Program-made: the position numbers and the translations under genes | Shown here: one piece after another, positions 43,549 to 52,511 of the stretch | How positions within the stretch are numbered: position 1 is the first letter of the stretch | How the letters are laid out: each line of letters starts with the position of its first letter | The notes under the pieces: generated by a model | The model's input: only the letters and a program-made list of their open reading frames with translations | Told to the model about the DNA's origin: nothing | Databases searched by the model: none | Source of the DNA: Zoogloea sp. | GTDB lineage: Bacteria; Pseudomonadota; Gammaproteobacteria; Burkholderiales; Rhodocyclaceae | Direction: 5' to 3' | Assembly (NCBI GenBank): GCA_016703645.1 | Contig: JADJBR010000010.1 | Coordinates: 186,001 to 250,000, forward strand | Length of the DNA stretch: 64,000 nucleotides

Positions 43549-44856
43549 TCAGGCCACGCCGTTCGCAGGCACGGGCTCGTCTGCCACCGGTAACGCCTCG
43601 TCGGTGTCGTCCAGCCCCGGATCCACCGGATCGATAGCTTCTTCCCACTTGGCGACAGCAGCAGTGGCAATGGCATTGCCGAGCACATTGGTGGCGGTGC
43701 GCCCCATGTCGAGGAAGTGATCGATACCCATGATCAGCAGCAAGCCGGCCTCCGGCAGGTTGAACATGGGCAGAACAGCCGCCACCACCACCAGGGACGA
43801 ACGGGGCACGCCGGCCACGCCCTTGCTGGAGACCATCAGCACCAGCAGCATGGTGATCTGCTCGCCGAGGGACATGGGGATGCCATAGGCCTGGGCCACG
43901 AACAGCGCCGCGAAACCGGTGTATAGCATGGAGCCATCCAGGTTGAAGGAGTACCCCAGGGGCAGGACGAAGCCGGTGATGCGGTTCTTCACCCCGAACT
44001 TCTCGAGCTGCTCCATCAGTTTGGGGTAGGCCGACTCGCTGCTGGCGGTGGAGAAGCCCAGCAGCATGGGGCTGCGCACCAACTTGATGAGCCGGAACAC
44101 TTCGCGGCCCAGCACCGTGTAACCGGCACCGATGAGGATGGTCCACAGCACGGCCAGGGCAATGTAGAAGCTGGCCAGCAGCTTGCCGAACACACTCAGC
44201 ATGCCCAGCCCCTGGGTGGTCACCACGGCCGCGACGGCGGCGAAGACACCCAGCGGGGCAAAACGCATCACGTAGTCGGTGACCTTGAGCATCACGTGGA
44301 CCACTTCATCCATGGTCTGCACCAGACTGCGGGCCGCCTGGCTGTGCAGGTTGCCGAGGGCCAGACCGAAGAACACCGAGAACACCAGGATCTGCAGCAC
44401 CGAGTTGCCGGCCATGGCTTCGACGATGCTCTTGGGGAAGACATGGGTGATGAAGTCCTTCAGATTGAGGGCTCCGGTCTTCAGGTTGGTGGCCGCCCCG
44501 GCCTCGGGCAGGGCCATGTTCAGCGCATGGCCGGGCTGCAGCAGGTTGGCGAAGAGCAACCCGACGGTCAGGGACACCAGGGAGGCGGCGATGAACCAGC
44601 CGAGCGCCTTGGAACCAATGCGGCCGACGGTCTTGGAGTCGCCGATGTTGGCCAGACCGGACACCAGGGTGGCGAACACCAGCGGCGCGATGATCATCTT
44701 GATCAGGCGCAGGAAGATGTCGGTGATGATGCCGAAGTATCCCGCGATCTCCTTGGCCGCCTCCGGCGTGGGTGCAGCCTGGTTGCAGACGTAGCCGACA
44801 AGGATGCCGAGGATCAGCGCGGCAAAGATCAGCAGTGAGGATTTGTTGGCTTTCAT
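43549..44856 (-). CDS. Dicarboxylate/amino-acid:cation symporter (DctA/GltP family)
   Basis: 435 residues, eight membrane helices plus two re-entrant loops (SLC1 fold). Family landmarks are the Ser-rich loop FSTASSESAYPKLMEQLEKFGV, GYSFNLDGSMLYTGFAALFVAQ, and the substrate-site DMGRTATNVLGNAIATAAVAKWE. Takes up C4-dicarboxylates or aspartate/glutamate with protons or sodium. The position 20 bases after aspartase argues for aspartate, fumarate, succinate or malate. Start is ATG 44856, MKANKSSLLIFAAL. Confidence 0.92.
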   Translation of the reverse strand: MKANKSSLLIFAALILGILVGYVCNQAAPTPEAAKEIAGYFGIITDIFLRLIKMIIAPLVFATLVSGLANIGDSKTVGRIGSKALGWFIAASLVSLTVGLLFANLLQPGHALNMALPEAGAATNLKTGALNLKDFITHVFPKSIVEAMAGNSVLQILVFSVFFGLALGNLHSQAARSLVQTMDEVVHVMLKVTDYVMRFAPLGVFAAVAAVVTTQGLGMLSVFGKLLASFYIALAVLWTILIGAGYTVLGREVFRLIKLVRSPMLLGFSTASSESAYPKLMEQLEKFGVKNRITGFVLPLGYSFNLDGSMLYTGFAALFVAQAYGIPMSLGEQITMLLVLMVSSKGVAGVPRSSLVVVAAVLPMFNLPEAGLLLIMGIDHFLDMGRTATNVLGNAIATAAVAKWEEAIDPVDPGLDDTDEALPVADEPVPANGVA

Positions 44857-44876
44857 GATCGTATCCCGGTGATGGC

Positions 44877-46301
44877 TCAGGCGACCTTGCGGGCAGGCAG
44901 GGCGCGCGGACGGGTCAGCACTTCGGGGCGCAACACCTCGGCAAGTGCCTCGGCGGTCATCAGACCGCGCTCCAGTACGATCTCGGCCACACCGCGACCG
45001 CTGGCATGGGCTTCGGCGGCCACGTCGGTGGCGTGGGCGTAGCCGATGTAGGGGTTCAGGGCGGTGACGATGCCGATGGAGCGCTCGACGCTGGCGCGCA
45101 GGGCGTCCCGGTTGGCGGTGATGCCGTCCACACAGCGATCGGCCAGCACGACGCAGCCCTTGGTCAGGTGCAGCACGCTCTTGAACAGGCTGTGGGCGAT
45201 GATGGGCTCGAAGGCGTTGAGCTGGAGCTGACCGGCCTCGGCGGCAAAGGTGACGGTCATGTCGTTGCCGATGACCTCGAAGGCGATCTGGTTCACCACC
45301 TCGGGGATCACCGGATTGACCTTGCCCGGCATGATGGACGAGCCCGCCTGGCGCGGCGGCAGGTTGATCTCGCCAAAGCCCGCGCGGGGGCCGGAGGACA
45401 GCAGGCGCAGATCGTTGCAGACCTTGGAGAGCTTGGCCGCCACGCGCTTGAGCACGCCGGAAAGCTGGATGAAGGAGCCACAGTCCTGTGTCGCTTCGAT
45501 CAGGTTGGGCGAGGTGACCACCGGGATGCCGGTGATTTCGGCCAGGCGGCGGCACACCAGGCCGGCGTAGTCCGGGTGGGCGTTGATGCCGGTGCCGATG
45601 GCGGTGGCGCCGAGGTTGATCTCACGGATCAGCAGGGCGGCTTCCTTCAGGCGCTCCTCGTCCTCGCCGAGCATGGTGGCGTAGGTGGAGAACTCCTGGC
45701 CCAGGGTCATGGGCACCGCATCCTGCAACTGGGTGCGGCCCATCTTCAGCACGTCGGCGAACTCCTCGGCCTTGCGCTCGAAGGCAGCACGCAGGTAGGC
45801 CATGGCGTCCACCAGGCGGAAGATGCCCACGTAGGTGGCCAGCTTCAGCGCCGTGGGATACACGTCGTTGGTGGACTGGCTCATGTTGACGTGTTCGTTG
45901 GGGTGCAGGAAGCCGTACTCACCGCGCTGGTGGCCCATGATCTCCAGGGCCCGGTTGGCGATGACCTCATTGGCGTTCATGTTGGTCGAGGTGCCGGCGC
46001 CGCCCTGGATCACGTCCACCACGAACTGCTCGTGCAGGCGACCGACCACCAGCTCATCACAGGCGGCAACGATGGCCTTCATCCGCTCCTGGTCGAGCAG
46101 GCCCAGCTCGCAGTTGGCCTGGGCGGCCGCACGCTTGATCTGGGCCAGGGCGCGGATCAGGTCCGGATAGACGGCGATGGTGATCCCGGTGATGGGGAAG
46201 TTCTCCAGGGCACGCAGGGTGTGCACGCCGAAGTAGGCGGCGGTCGGGACTTCCTTGTCGCCGAGAAGATCGTGTTCGAGGCGGGTGGTGGCGGTGTTCA
46301 T
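44877..46301 (-). CDS. aspA: Aspartate ammonia-lyase (aspartase)
   Basis: Converts L-aspartate to fumarate and ammonia. 474 residues, close to E. coli AspA. Signature GSSIMPGKVNPVIPEVVNQ with the catalytic serine, MSQSTNDVYPTALK and the N-terminal TRLEHDLLGDKEVPTAAYFGVHTLRALENF are typical of aspartase rather than class II fumarase. The start has AAGGAG. It heads an operon with the symporter under a sigma-54 promoter, fitting growth on amino acids or C4-acids. Confidence 0.95.
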   Translation of the reverse strand: MNTATTRLEHDLLGDKEVPTAAYFGVHTLRALENFPITGITIAVYPDLIRALAQIKRAAAQANCELGLLDQERMKAIVAACDELVVGRLHEQFVVDVIQGGAGTSTNMNANEVIANRALEIMGHQRGEYGFLHPNEHVNMSQSTNDVYPTALKLATYVGIFRLVDAMAYLRAAFERKAEEFADVLKMGRTQLQDAVPMTLGQEFSTYATMLGEDEERLKEAALLIREINLGATAIGTGINAHPDYAGLVCRRLAEITGIPVVTSPNLIEATQDCGSFIQLSGVLKRVAAKLSKVCNDLRLLSSGPRAGFGEINLPPRQAGSSIMPGKVNPVIPEVVNQIAFEVIGNDMTVTFAAEAGQLQLNAFEPIIAHSLFKSVLHLTKGCVVLADRCVDGITANRDALRASVERSIGIVTALNPYIGYAHATDVAAEAHASGRGVAEIVLERGLMTAEALAEVLRPEVLTRPRALPARKVA

Positions 46302-46360
46302 GAGTGTCTCCTTGGGTGTGGGCCGGGCGCCAGCTTGATGCCGACCGGGTCCCTTTCCAT

Positions 46361-46376
46361 TGCAGAACGCATGCCA
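46361..46376 (-). promoter_or_regulatory. Sigma-54 promoter for aspA-symporter operon
   Basis: On the minus strand TGGCATGCGTTCTGCA matches TGGCACG-N4-TTGCA with correct GG-N10-GC spacing, about 60 bases upstream of the aspA start. RpoN control of dicarboxylate uptake by DctD or NtrC is well known. The surrounding 46302-46499 holds no gene. Confidence 0.72.
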
Positions 46377-46499
46377 CCCGGGCAAACGCCGGCCGCCGCC
46401 CACAAGAGACTGATTCAAAAAGGTTTTAATTTTCACCCCGGGCGGATTCGTCCGGCTATCCGGATGAATCCGCCCCCGGGCATCTGGAAATCCGAACCC

Positions 46500-48065
46500 T
46501 CAGGACAGGCCGGAGGGCCCCGCAGATGGCAGATCCGTCATCACCGCCTCCCCCGGCGCCGAGCACCCCTTCGCACAGCAGCGCCCAGGCTGGCGCTTGT
46601 GGGTGATGGGACGCTCCGGGTCGGCGGCCACGCCCCGATCCAGCAGCCTCTCCACCAGCGCCACCTTGTCGCCCACCGGGTAGTGACGCCAGATCTCCTG
46701 CTTCATGGCCGCGGGCGAGCCACCGCCGTGGAGACTGATCACCGAGTACCAGCCCGCCTGGTAGGAGGCGGTCAGGTCCTCCATGAAACGCGCCGTCTGG
46801 ATGCGTTTGTCGTAGGGCACATCGGGCGCAGCCCGCAGCACGTCGGCCAGCCTGGCAGCGGTGACCGGGTTGTGATCCTCTTCCGGCCCGGGCAGGGTGA
46901 CGATGAGGCCCCCCGACACATAGTGGGCGATGCGCTGCATGTCGTAGATCTGATTGGCCAGCAGCAACTTGCCGATGTTGGAATACACCGGCTCGGGCAT
47001 GAAGCTGCTGCTGTAGGCGTCGGCCCGGGCATAGGTGGACGCCGCCACGCCGCAGGCATAGAAGCCCTCGACGATCTTGATCAGTTCCACCATCTGGTCG
47101 CGCAGGTGGGTCTCCTTGCCGGGGTCGAAGCCATTGGCCTCGCACATCAACGCCCCGGCACCGATCAGCAGGTCGCCAAATCCGGCCCGGGCGGCGATGC
47201 AGCTATGGCGGTGATGGGTGGCGTAGTCCCAGGTGAGCTGGCCGGAGTGCTGCCATTCCCCGGCCAGGAAGACCCGCTCCCAGGGCACGAAGACCTGGTC
47301 GAAGATCAGCACGCCGGTGGACTGGCCATACCTGTTGCTGAACAGGGCCGTCTTCTCGCCGGGCCGCCCTGCGGGCCGCGCCACGATGGTCAGGCCCTGG
47401 GCATCGCAGGGCACCGCGCAGCACACGGCAAAGTCGGCATCCTCCGGGCCCATCTGGCGGCCGGGCATGACCAGGAATTCATGCATGTAGGGCGCACCGG
47501 TGACGATGGCCTTGGTGCCGGAAAGGGTGATGCCCCTGGCGTCCCGGGCCACGATGTGCAGGTAGCTGTCGGGGTTCGACTGCTGGTGGGGGCGCAGGCT
47601 GCGGTCGCCCTTGGCGTCGGTCATGGCGATGCCGATGGACAGGTCGGCGTTCTGCACCGCATGGAGCCAAGTGTCGAAGCGGGCGCTGTACTCGCTGCCG
47701 GTGGCCGCATCCACCCGGCGGGACGACTGGAACAAGGCCCCCAGCGCATCGTGGGCCAAGTAGCGCTGGGCGCAGCCGGTTTCCTGGCACAGCAGGCGCA
47801 CCGCCTCCAGCTTGTTGAGGAGATCACCGCCGCTCATGTCGATGTGCAGCATGCGGTTCACCACCTTGCCCGAAGTGTGCTGCACCGCCGTCATCAGGGG
47901 GGCCAGCTCGTCGCGGCGGGCAAAGTCGTAGGTCACTCCCAGGGCACGGATGCCCGGCGCGAAGGCGGGTTCGTCGGGCACCGAGTCAACCCGATGGCCG
48001 TCCAGGTAGACGACGGGCCGATGGGAACGAAGGGATTCACGATAGTCGTCGGCAGACATGAACAT
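46500..48065 (-). CDS. HpaB / 4-hydroxybutyryl-CoA dehydratase superfamily flavoprotein
   Basis: 521 residues from ATG 48065 (GGAG upstream). Belongs to the 4-hydroxyphenylacetate 3-hydroxylase superfamily by YLDGHRVDSVPDEPAFAPGIRALGVTYDFA, GITLSGTKAIVTGAPYMHEFLV and FDQVFVPWERVFL. As I recall it, the dehydratase AbfD holds a [4Fe-4S] cluster with Cys99, Cys103, His292 and Cys299. Here the matching positions appear to be Cys98, Tyr102, His285 and Ala292, so the cluster is probably missing and dehydratase activity is unlikely. Oddities are an extra Cys289 and a Cys-rich tail (GRCCAKGCSAP) found in none of the members I know. A flavin monooxygenase or isomerase acting on an aromatic or acyl-CoA is possible. 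No reductase partner is adjacent. Divergent from a TetR gene. Confidence 0.8.
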   Translation of the reverse strand: MFMSADDYRESLRSHRPVVYLDGHRVDSVPDEPAFAPGIRALGVTYDFARRDELAPLMTAVQHTSGKVVNRMLHIDMSGGDLLNKLEAVRLLCQETGCAQRYLAHDALGALFQSSRRVDAATGSEYSARFDTWLHAVQNADLSIGIAMTDAKGDRSLRPHQQSNPDSYLHIVARDARGITLSGTKAIVTGAPYMHEFLVMPGRQMGPEDADFAVCCAVPCDAQGLTIVARPAGRPGEKTALFSNRYGQSTGVLIFDQVFVPWERVFLAGEWQHSGQLTWDYATHHRHSCIAARAGFGDLLIGAGALMCEANGFDPGKETHLRDQMVELIKIVEGFYACGVAASTYARADAYSSSFMPEPVYSNIGKLLLANQIYDMQRIAHYVSGGLIVTLPGPEEDHNPVTAARLADVLRAAPDVPYDKRIQTARFMEDLTASYQAGWYSVISLHGGGSPAAMKQEIWRHYPVGDKVALVERLLDRGVAADPERPITHKRQPGRCCAKGCSAPGEAVMTDLPSAGPSGLS

Positions 48066-48101
48066 GGACGGCTCCAACAAGAAACAACGAACCCTTAATG
48101 T

Positions 48102-48112
48102 GAACATTGTTC
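48102..48112. promoter_or_regulatory. Candidate operator between HpaB-like and tetR genes
   Basis: GAACATTGTTC, a perfect 4-bp inverted repeat around ATT, with a further GTTCAC half-site at about 48130, in the 98-base divergent intergenic region. Likely bound by the adjacent TetR protein. Confidence 0.45.
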
Positions 48113-48163
48113 TCTGTTTCGTCAATACGTTCACTTCCTGATACGGCATGGTAGATTTCCCCC

Positions 48164-48808
48164 ATGACCAGCCCCCCCGCCGACCCCCGCTCCCAGCGCC
48201 GCCAGGCCGTTTCCGACCTCAAACGGCAGATGATCCTCGATGCAGCCGAACGCATTTTTCAGCAGGAAGGGCTGGACGGAGCCCACATGCGGGCCATCGC
48301 CAAGGAAGCCGGCTACACGGTAAGCGCCCTCTACAAGTACTACGCCAGCAAGGAAGAGATCTACGCCGATCTGCTGGCCGCCTCCCTCGACCGCCTGCAT
48401 GCTGCAGTGGAAGGCCTCCCCCCGACCGACGCGGCGCCGGTCATCCGCCTGCGCCGCCGGGCCCGGGGCTTCTTCGACTTCTACCTGGGCCGCCCCCGGG
48501 AGCTGGACCTGGGCTTCTATCTTTTCCGCGGCCTGCAGCCCCTCGGCCTCAACCCGGAACTGGACGCCCGCCTGAACCAGCGGCTCGCCGACAGCCTCAC
48601 CGGCATGCAGGCCGACCTGCAGGCCCTGGGTCTGCCCGAGGCCGACGCCTTGCGCGAGACCACCGCCCTCTTCGCCCACGCCACGGGCGTTCTGCTGCTG
48701 GTACATACCGGGCGCATCCGCATGTTCGGCCAGCAGGGGCCGGCCCTGTTCGAGGCCTACCTCGACAGTCTCGTCGCCAGGATCGACGCCCGCCCGGCCC
48801 GCCCCTGA
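48164..48808 (+). CDS. TetR-family regulator
   Basis: 214 residues. N-terminal helix-turn-helix HMRAIAKEAGYTVSALYKYYASKEEIYADLL, with a ligand domain of general TetR_C type (GFFDFYLGRPRELDLGFYLFRGL). Divergent from the HpaB-like gene across 98 bases, so it very probably controls that gene; the ligand would be its substrate. Confidence 0.9.
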   Translation: MTSPPADPRSQRRQAVSDLKRQMILDAAERIFQQEGLDGAHMRAIAKEAGYTVSALYKYYASKEEIYADLLAASLDRLHAAVEGLPPTDAAPVIRLRRRARGFFDFYLGRPRELDLGFYLFRGLQPLGLNPELDARLNQRLADSLTGMQADLQALGLPEADALRETTALFAHATGVLLLVHTGRIRMFGQQGPALFEAYLDSLVARIDARPARP

Positions 48809-48827
48809 AAAAACACGATTCAATATG

Positions 48828-48851
48828 AATATAATGAGATTAATATAATGA
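48828..48851 (+). promoter_or_regulatory. Doubled AATATAATGA promoter element
   Basis: The 10-mer AATATAATGA occurs twice, 14 bases apart, each containing TATAAT, in a short AT-rich island between tetR and the next gene. Suggests one or two sigma-70 -10 boxes; no clear -35 was found. Confidence 0.4.
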
Positions 48852-48875
48852 CTATTGCATTAAACCCATGTGGTC

Positions 48876-50303
48876 ATGCCAAGCCCCCCAGACACCGTCC
48901 GCCGGAAGCCCCCTGCCAATAGCCCTGACACCCCCAGGCCACGGGGAAACAGCCACGAGAGACGCGTCATCGCCCTGCTGGAAGCCCTGTTCACGCACCT
49001 GCCCGCCCCGGGCACAGACCGCGGCCCCGCCGCCGACCTGCTCCTCGACACTTATCTCGACGCCGCCTCGCCACGCAAGGCCGAGTATTTTCTGGCGGCC
49101 CTGCGGGAGACACCGTCACCCGATCTGCGCGCCCTGGGCTGGCAACGCCAATGTGCCTTCGATGCTGCCCGGGGGCGTTTCCCCGCCGCCTGGGCGGCCT
49201 TCCACGAAGCCACCCGGCTGAACCCGTCCGCGCCGGCCCTGGCCTGCCTCGAAGTCACCACACTCATGGCCGAAGGGCGCCGGGACGAGGCCCGCCACAA
49301 AGCCGGCCTGTGGGCCATGCGCCTGGCCAGCAATCCGGCCCGCGATTTCTCCGACCTCATCGCCCACCTCACTGACATGGCCAGCCACGACCCCGCCGTA
49401 CTCACCGACAACGGACCGGAACAGGGACATCTGATCGGTCGCATCCTGCAGCGGATCGACGCCTGGTCAGCCCCCGTCTGCCATTACCGCCTGCGGGAGG
49501 CGGCGACCCTGAGCCCCGATCCTGGCCTTGCCCGACTGGAGGCACGCTGGGCCGCCGTCTCCCCCTTCAACGACGCCGCGGCACCTGGCGCCTGGGTGGA
49601 CATGCTGCTCGGCGAGCGCCTGATCGGTCAGTCCTTCCTGATCCTCAACGACATGGCCGAGATGATGCAGCAGGCCCCCGTCGGCAACCCGGCCTCCGCC
49701 CGGGCCTTGACCCGCGCCTTCCTGCTGCGCGGCGAAGCCCTGCGCGGGGTGGTGCTGGACACGCTGCAGGCCGTTGATCGCCCCCTGCCCTGGCGCCACC
49801 CGGGCAACCAGCCACTGCTGTGCCTGACTGCCGACTATGCCCGGCACTTTTCCGCCCCGGGCGACGATACCGTCCTTGCCGCCCTGCGCTGGTCAGTGGG
49901 GGTGGCCAACCCCAGCGATGAAACCGGCCTGCGTGATCTGCTGGTGCACTGCCTGGCGAGCTGCGGCCACGCCGCCGAAGCCCTGGCGGTCGCCGAGCAC
50001 GCCAACCCGGATGACAGCTTCAGCCGCCATGGTCGGGTGCTGGCCCTGTTCATGCTGGGCCAGCAGGATGAAGCGCGACAAGCCCTGCGCGATTGCCAGA
50101 GCACCAGCCCGCAGATATGGAAGACCCTGACGGCCACCTCGCCGCGCAAACCCAGGATGACGCCCGGGGTATATGCCATTGGCGGTCGTGACGAGGCATG
50201 GATATATCGACAGCGCTACCTTGCTTTCTGGAAGCATGCGGGCGCCCTGGCCTGGGCGACAGGGGGCCAAGGCCCACGGCCGGCGCGCGACGGAGAGTGC
50301 TAG
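48876..50303 (+). CDS. TPR-like (alpha-solenoid) protein of unknown function
   Basis: 475 residues from ATG 48876; a GTG two codons earlier is the other choice, and no ribosome site is visible for either. No signal peptide or membrane helix. The sequence is Ala/Leu/Arg-rich and helical throughout, with TPR-like pairs such as RGRFPAAWAAFHEATRLNPSAPALACLEVTTL and CGHAAEALAVAEHANPDDSFSRHGRVLALFMLGQQDEARQAL. I do not recognise the family. It is followed at 33 bases by the DUF6394/channel pair and may be cotranscribed. Confidence 0.7.
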   Translation: MPSPPDTVRRKPPANSPDTPRPRGNSHERRVIALLEALFTHLPAPGTDRGPAADLLLDTYLDAASPRKAEYFLAALRETPSPDLRALGWQRQCAFDAARGRFPAAWAAFHEATRLNPSAPALACLEVTTLMAEGRRDEARHKAGLWAMRLASNPARDFSDLIAHLTDMASHDPAVLTDNGPEQGHLIGRILQRIDAWSAPVCHYRLREAATLSPDPGLARLEARWAAVSPFNDAAAPGAWVDMLLGERLIGQSFLILNDMAEMMQQAPVGNPASARALTRAFLLRGEALRGVVLDTLQAVDRPLPWRHPGNQPLLCLTADYARHFSAPGDDTVLAALRWSVGVANPSDETGLRDLLVHCLASCGHAAEALAVAEHANPDDSFSRHGRVLALFMLGQQDEARQALRDCQSTSPQIWKTLTATSPRKPRMTPGVYAIGGRDEAWIYRQRYLAFWKHAGALAWATGGQGPRPARDGEC

Positions 50304-50336
50304 CATTGCGGGATTACCCCCCGCCGGATAGCCCAG

Positions 50337-50720
50337 ATGAACCTAGAAAAAGTCATTTTCGGTTTCTTCATCGTCTTCGCCGCCACGCTGAACTTCGGCT
50401 TTTTCATCGGCGAGATCGACAACCCGAGTCATCACGACATCTACGAGCTGTTCGCGGCCATCGTCGTCAACCTGATCGCCACCGTGCTCAAATTCGGCGA
50501 CCGGACCCAGATCGGCGCCATCCATCTCGCCACCAGCCTGGTGGCCGACCTGCAGTTGCTCGCCGCTGCCATGGTGTGGGGTTACGCCGTGCATGTGGCC
50601 GGCACCGGTCTTACCGCAGGCGTCATGTCCAGCATCGTCTCCCTGTCCGGCGGTGCCCTGTTCGCCAACGTGATCTCGGTGGTCATCCTGATCGCCGAAA
50701 CCATCATGCAGCGGCGCTGA
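50337..50720 (+). CDS. Small four-helix membrane protein (DUF6394-like)
   Basis: 127 residues with four hydrophobic segments (about 5-25, 37-54, 64-87, 93-121). The FGDRTQIGAIHLATSLVADLQLLAA stretch resembles a small family found just upstream of TrkA-type potassium channels in proteobacteria. It ends four bases before the channel gene, so it may be an accessory subunit. Function is unknown; the association is inferred from context. Confidence 0.75.
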   Translation: MNLEKVIFGFFIVFAATLNFGFFIGEIDNPSHHDIYELFAAIVVNLIATVLKFGDRTQIGAIHLATSLVADLQLLAAAMVWGYAVHVAGTGLTAGVMSSIVSLSGGALFANVISVVILIAETIMQRR

Positions 50721-50724
50721 TGCC

Positions 50725-52461
50725 GTGACCAGCAGCACCCCCACCAGCACGATCTTCCTCGTCCTGCGGCGGCTGCGCACGCCGCTGATCGTACTGATCC
50801 TGATCTTTGCCCTGTCGGTGCTGGGGCTCACCCTGGTGCCCGGTCCACCCGACGCCAACGGGGTGATCCAGCGCCTGAGCTTCTTTCACTCGGTTTACTT
50901 CTTCAGCTACACGGCCACCACCATCGGTTTCGGCGAGATTCCCTACGCCTTCTCGGAGCAGCAACGCCTCTGGGTCACCCTGTGCATCTACCTGTCGGTG
51001 ATCGGCTGGGCCTACACCCTGGGTACGGTGTTCGCGATGCTGCAGGACAAAAACTTCCTCAACGCCGTCGCCGTGCAGCGCTTTGCCCGCCAGGTCAGAC
51101 GTCTGCGCGAGCACTTCTTCCTGGTCTGTGGCTATGGGGAGACGGGGCGCCTGATCTGCAAGGCCCTGGACGAACTGGGCTACCGGGCGGTGGTCATCGA
51201 GAAGGACGAAACCAAGGTGGGCGACCTGGAGCTGCAGAGCTATTCGGCCGACATGCCGGCCCTGTGCGCCGACGCCGGCGAGCCGGACACTCTGCTCTTC
51301 GCCGGCCTCAACAGCCGGTACTGTCGCGGCGTCATTGCCCTGACCAACGACGACAGCACCAATCTCGCCGTCGCCATCGCGGCACGCCTGCTGGCCCCGG
51401 CGCTGCCGGCCCTGTGTCGGGCCGAGCATGCTGAAACCGTCAACAACATGGCTTCCTTCGGCACCCGCCACATCATCAACCCCTTCGAGCAATTCGGCGA
51501 GTACATGGCCCTGGCCCTGCATTCACCAGCCGCCTATCACCTGCTGCTGTGGCTCACCGGCCTGCCCGGGACCACCGTCACCCGCCACCGGGACCCACCC
51601 GTCGGCAAGTGGGTGCTGTGCGGCTACGGCAGCTTCGGCAAGGTCATGACCGAAGCCCTGGAGAACGCCTCCCTGCCCGTCACCATCATCGACCGCTCGC
51701 CTCCGGTCGATCCGGCCCATCACTGGATCAAGGGCGATGGCACGGGCGCCGACGCCCTCGCGGCGGCCGGCATCCGCGAGGCCGTGGGCATCGTCGCCGC
51801 CACCGGCAACGACGTGAATAACCTGTCCATCGTCGTCACGGCCCACCAGATGAACCCCGGCCTGTTCACGGTGCTGCGCCAGAACCAGGTGGCCAATCGG
51901 GCACTCTTCGACGCCTTCGAGTCCGACTTCACCATGGTGCCCAGTGAGATCGTCGCCCACGAATGCCTGGCCATTCTCACCACGCCCCTGCTCGCGCCCT
52001 TCCTGGCCGCCGTGCGCAAGGCTGACGACGCGTGGGCCGAAGCCCTGCTGCAGGATGTCACCGGCCGCTTCGGCTGGGACGTGCCGGCAGTATGGAGTGT
52101 GGCCATCAACATCTCCCAGGCGCCCTCGGTGTATCGCCTGCTGATGCGTCATGAGGCCCGCCTGAAGCTGGGCGATCTGCTGCGCGCCCCGGTCACCGGG
52201 CGCCCCGAGCTGGCCTGCCGCGCCCTGTTGCTGCTGCGCGAAGGGGATCCACCGCGCCTGCTGCCCGACGCAGATCAGGAGATCCTCCTTGGCGACCAGC
52301 TACTCTTCGTTGGTGACGAGACTGCCCGCAAAGAGCTGGGCCTGACCCTGTTCAACGCCCACACCCTCAATTACGTGCTCACCGGCCTCGACTCTCCCGG
52401 CGGCCTGGTCTGGGAATGGCTGGCAGCACGGCGTCGGGCAAAAGATGCCGCCCATGGCTGA
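50725..52461 (+). CDS. Potassium-channel protein with two RCK (TrkA-N) domains
   Basis: 578 residues, GTG start. Two membrane helices flank a pore loop whose selectivity filter reads TTIGFGEI instead of the usual TVGYGD. Two tandem Rossmann RCK units follow, with CGYGETGRLICKALDELG (about 135) and CGYGSFGKVMTEALENA (about 295), then TrkA-C-like ends. Having both RCK domains in one chain with a GFGE filter marks a distinct subfamily of ligand-gated K+ (or mixed cation) channels. Likely ligands are nucleotides such as NAD(H) or c-di-AMP analogues; not determinable here. Confidence 0.88.
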   Translation: MTSSTPTSTIFLVLRRLRTPLIVLILIFALSVLGLTLVPGPPDANGVIQRLSFFHSVYFFSYTATTIGFGEIPYAFSEQQRLWVTLCIYLSVIGWAYTLGTVFAMLQDKNFLNAVAVQRFARQVRRLREHFFLVCGYGETGRLICKALDELGYRAVVIEKDETKVGDLELQSYSADMPALCADAGEPDTLLFAGLNSRYCRGVIALTNDDSTNLAVAIAARLLAPALPALCRAEHAETVNNMASFGTRHIINPFEQFGEYMALALHSPAAYHLLLWLTGLPGTTVTRHRDPPVGKWVLCGYGSFGKVMTEALENASLPVTIIDRSPPVDPAHHWIKGDGTGADALAAAGIREAVGIVAATGNDVNNLSIVVTAHQMNPGLFTVLRQNQVANRALFDAFESDFTMVPSEIVAHECLAILTTPLLAPFLAAVRKADDAWAEALLQDVTGRFGWDVPAVWSVAINISQAPSVYRLLMRHEARLKLGDLLRAPVTGRPELACRALLLLREGDPPRLLPDADQEILLGDQLLFVGDETARKELGLTLFNAHTLNYVLTGLDSPGGLVWEWLAARRRAKDAAHG

Positions 52462-52511
52462 CGCCGAGCCGCTACCCTGCGCCTGCCCGCTTCACCCACC
52501 CTCTCCACATC

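Noticed and set aside
46500-48065. 4-hydroxybutyryl-CoA dehydratase
   Set aside because: Two expected iron-sulfur ligands appear to be missing; only superfamily membership is supported.
45006-48098. Open frame of 1030 codons on the plus strand across aspA and the HpaB-like gene
   Set aside because: Antisense shadow caused by G/C third positions; both real genes on the other strand have full conserved domains.
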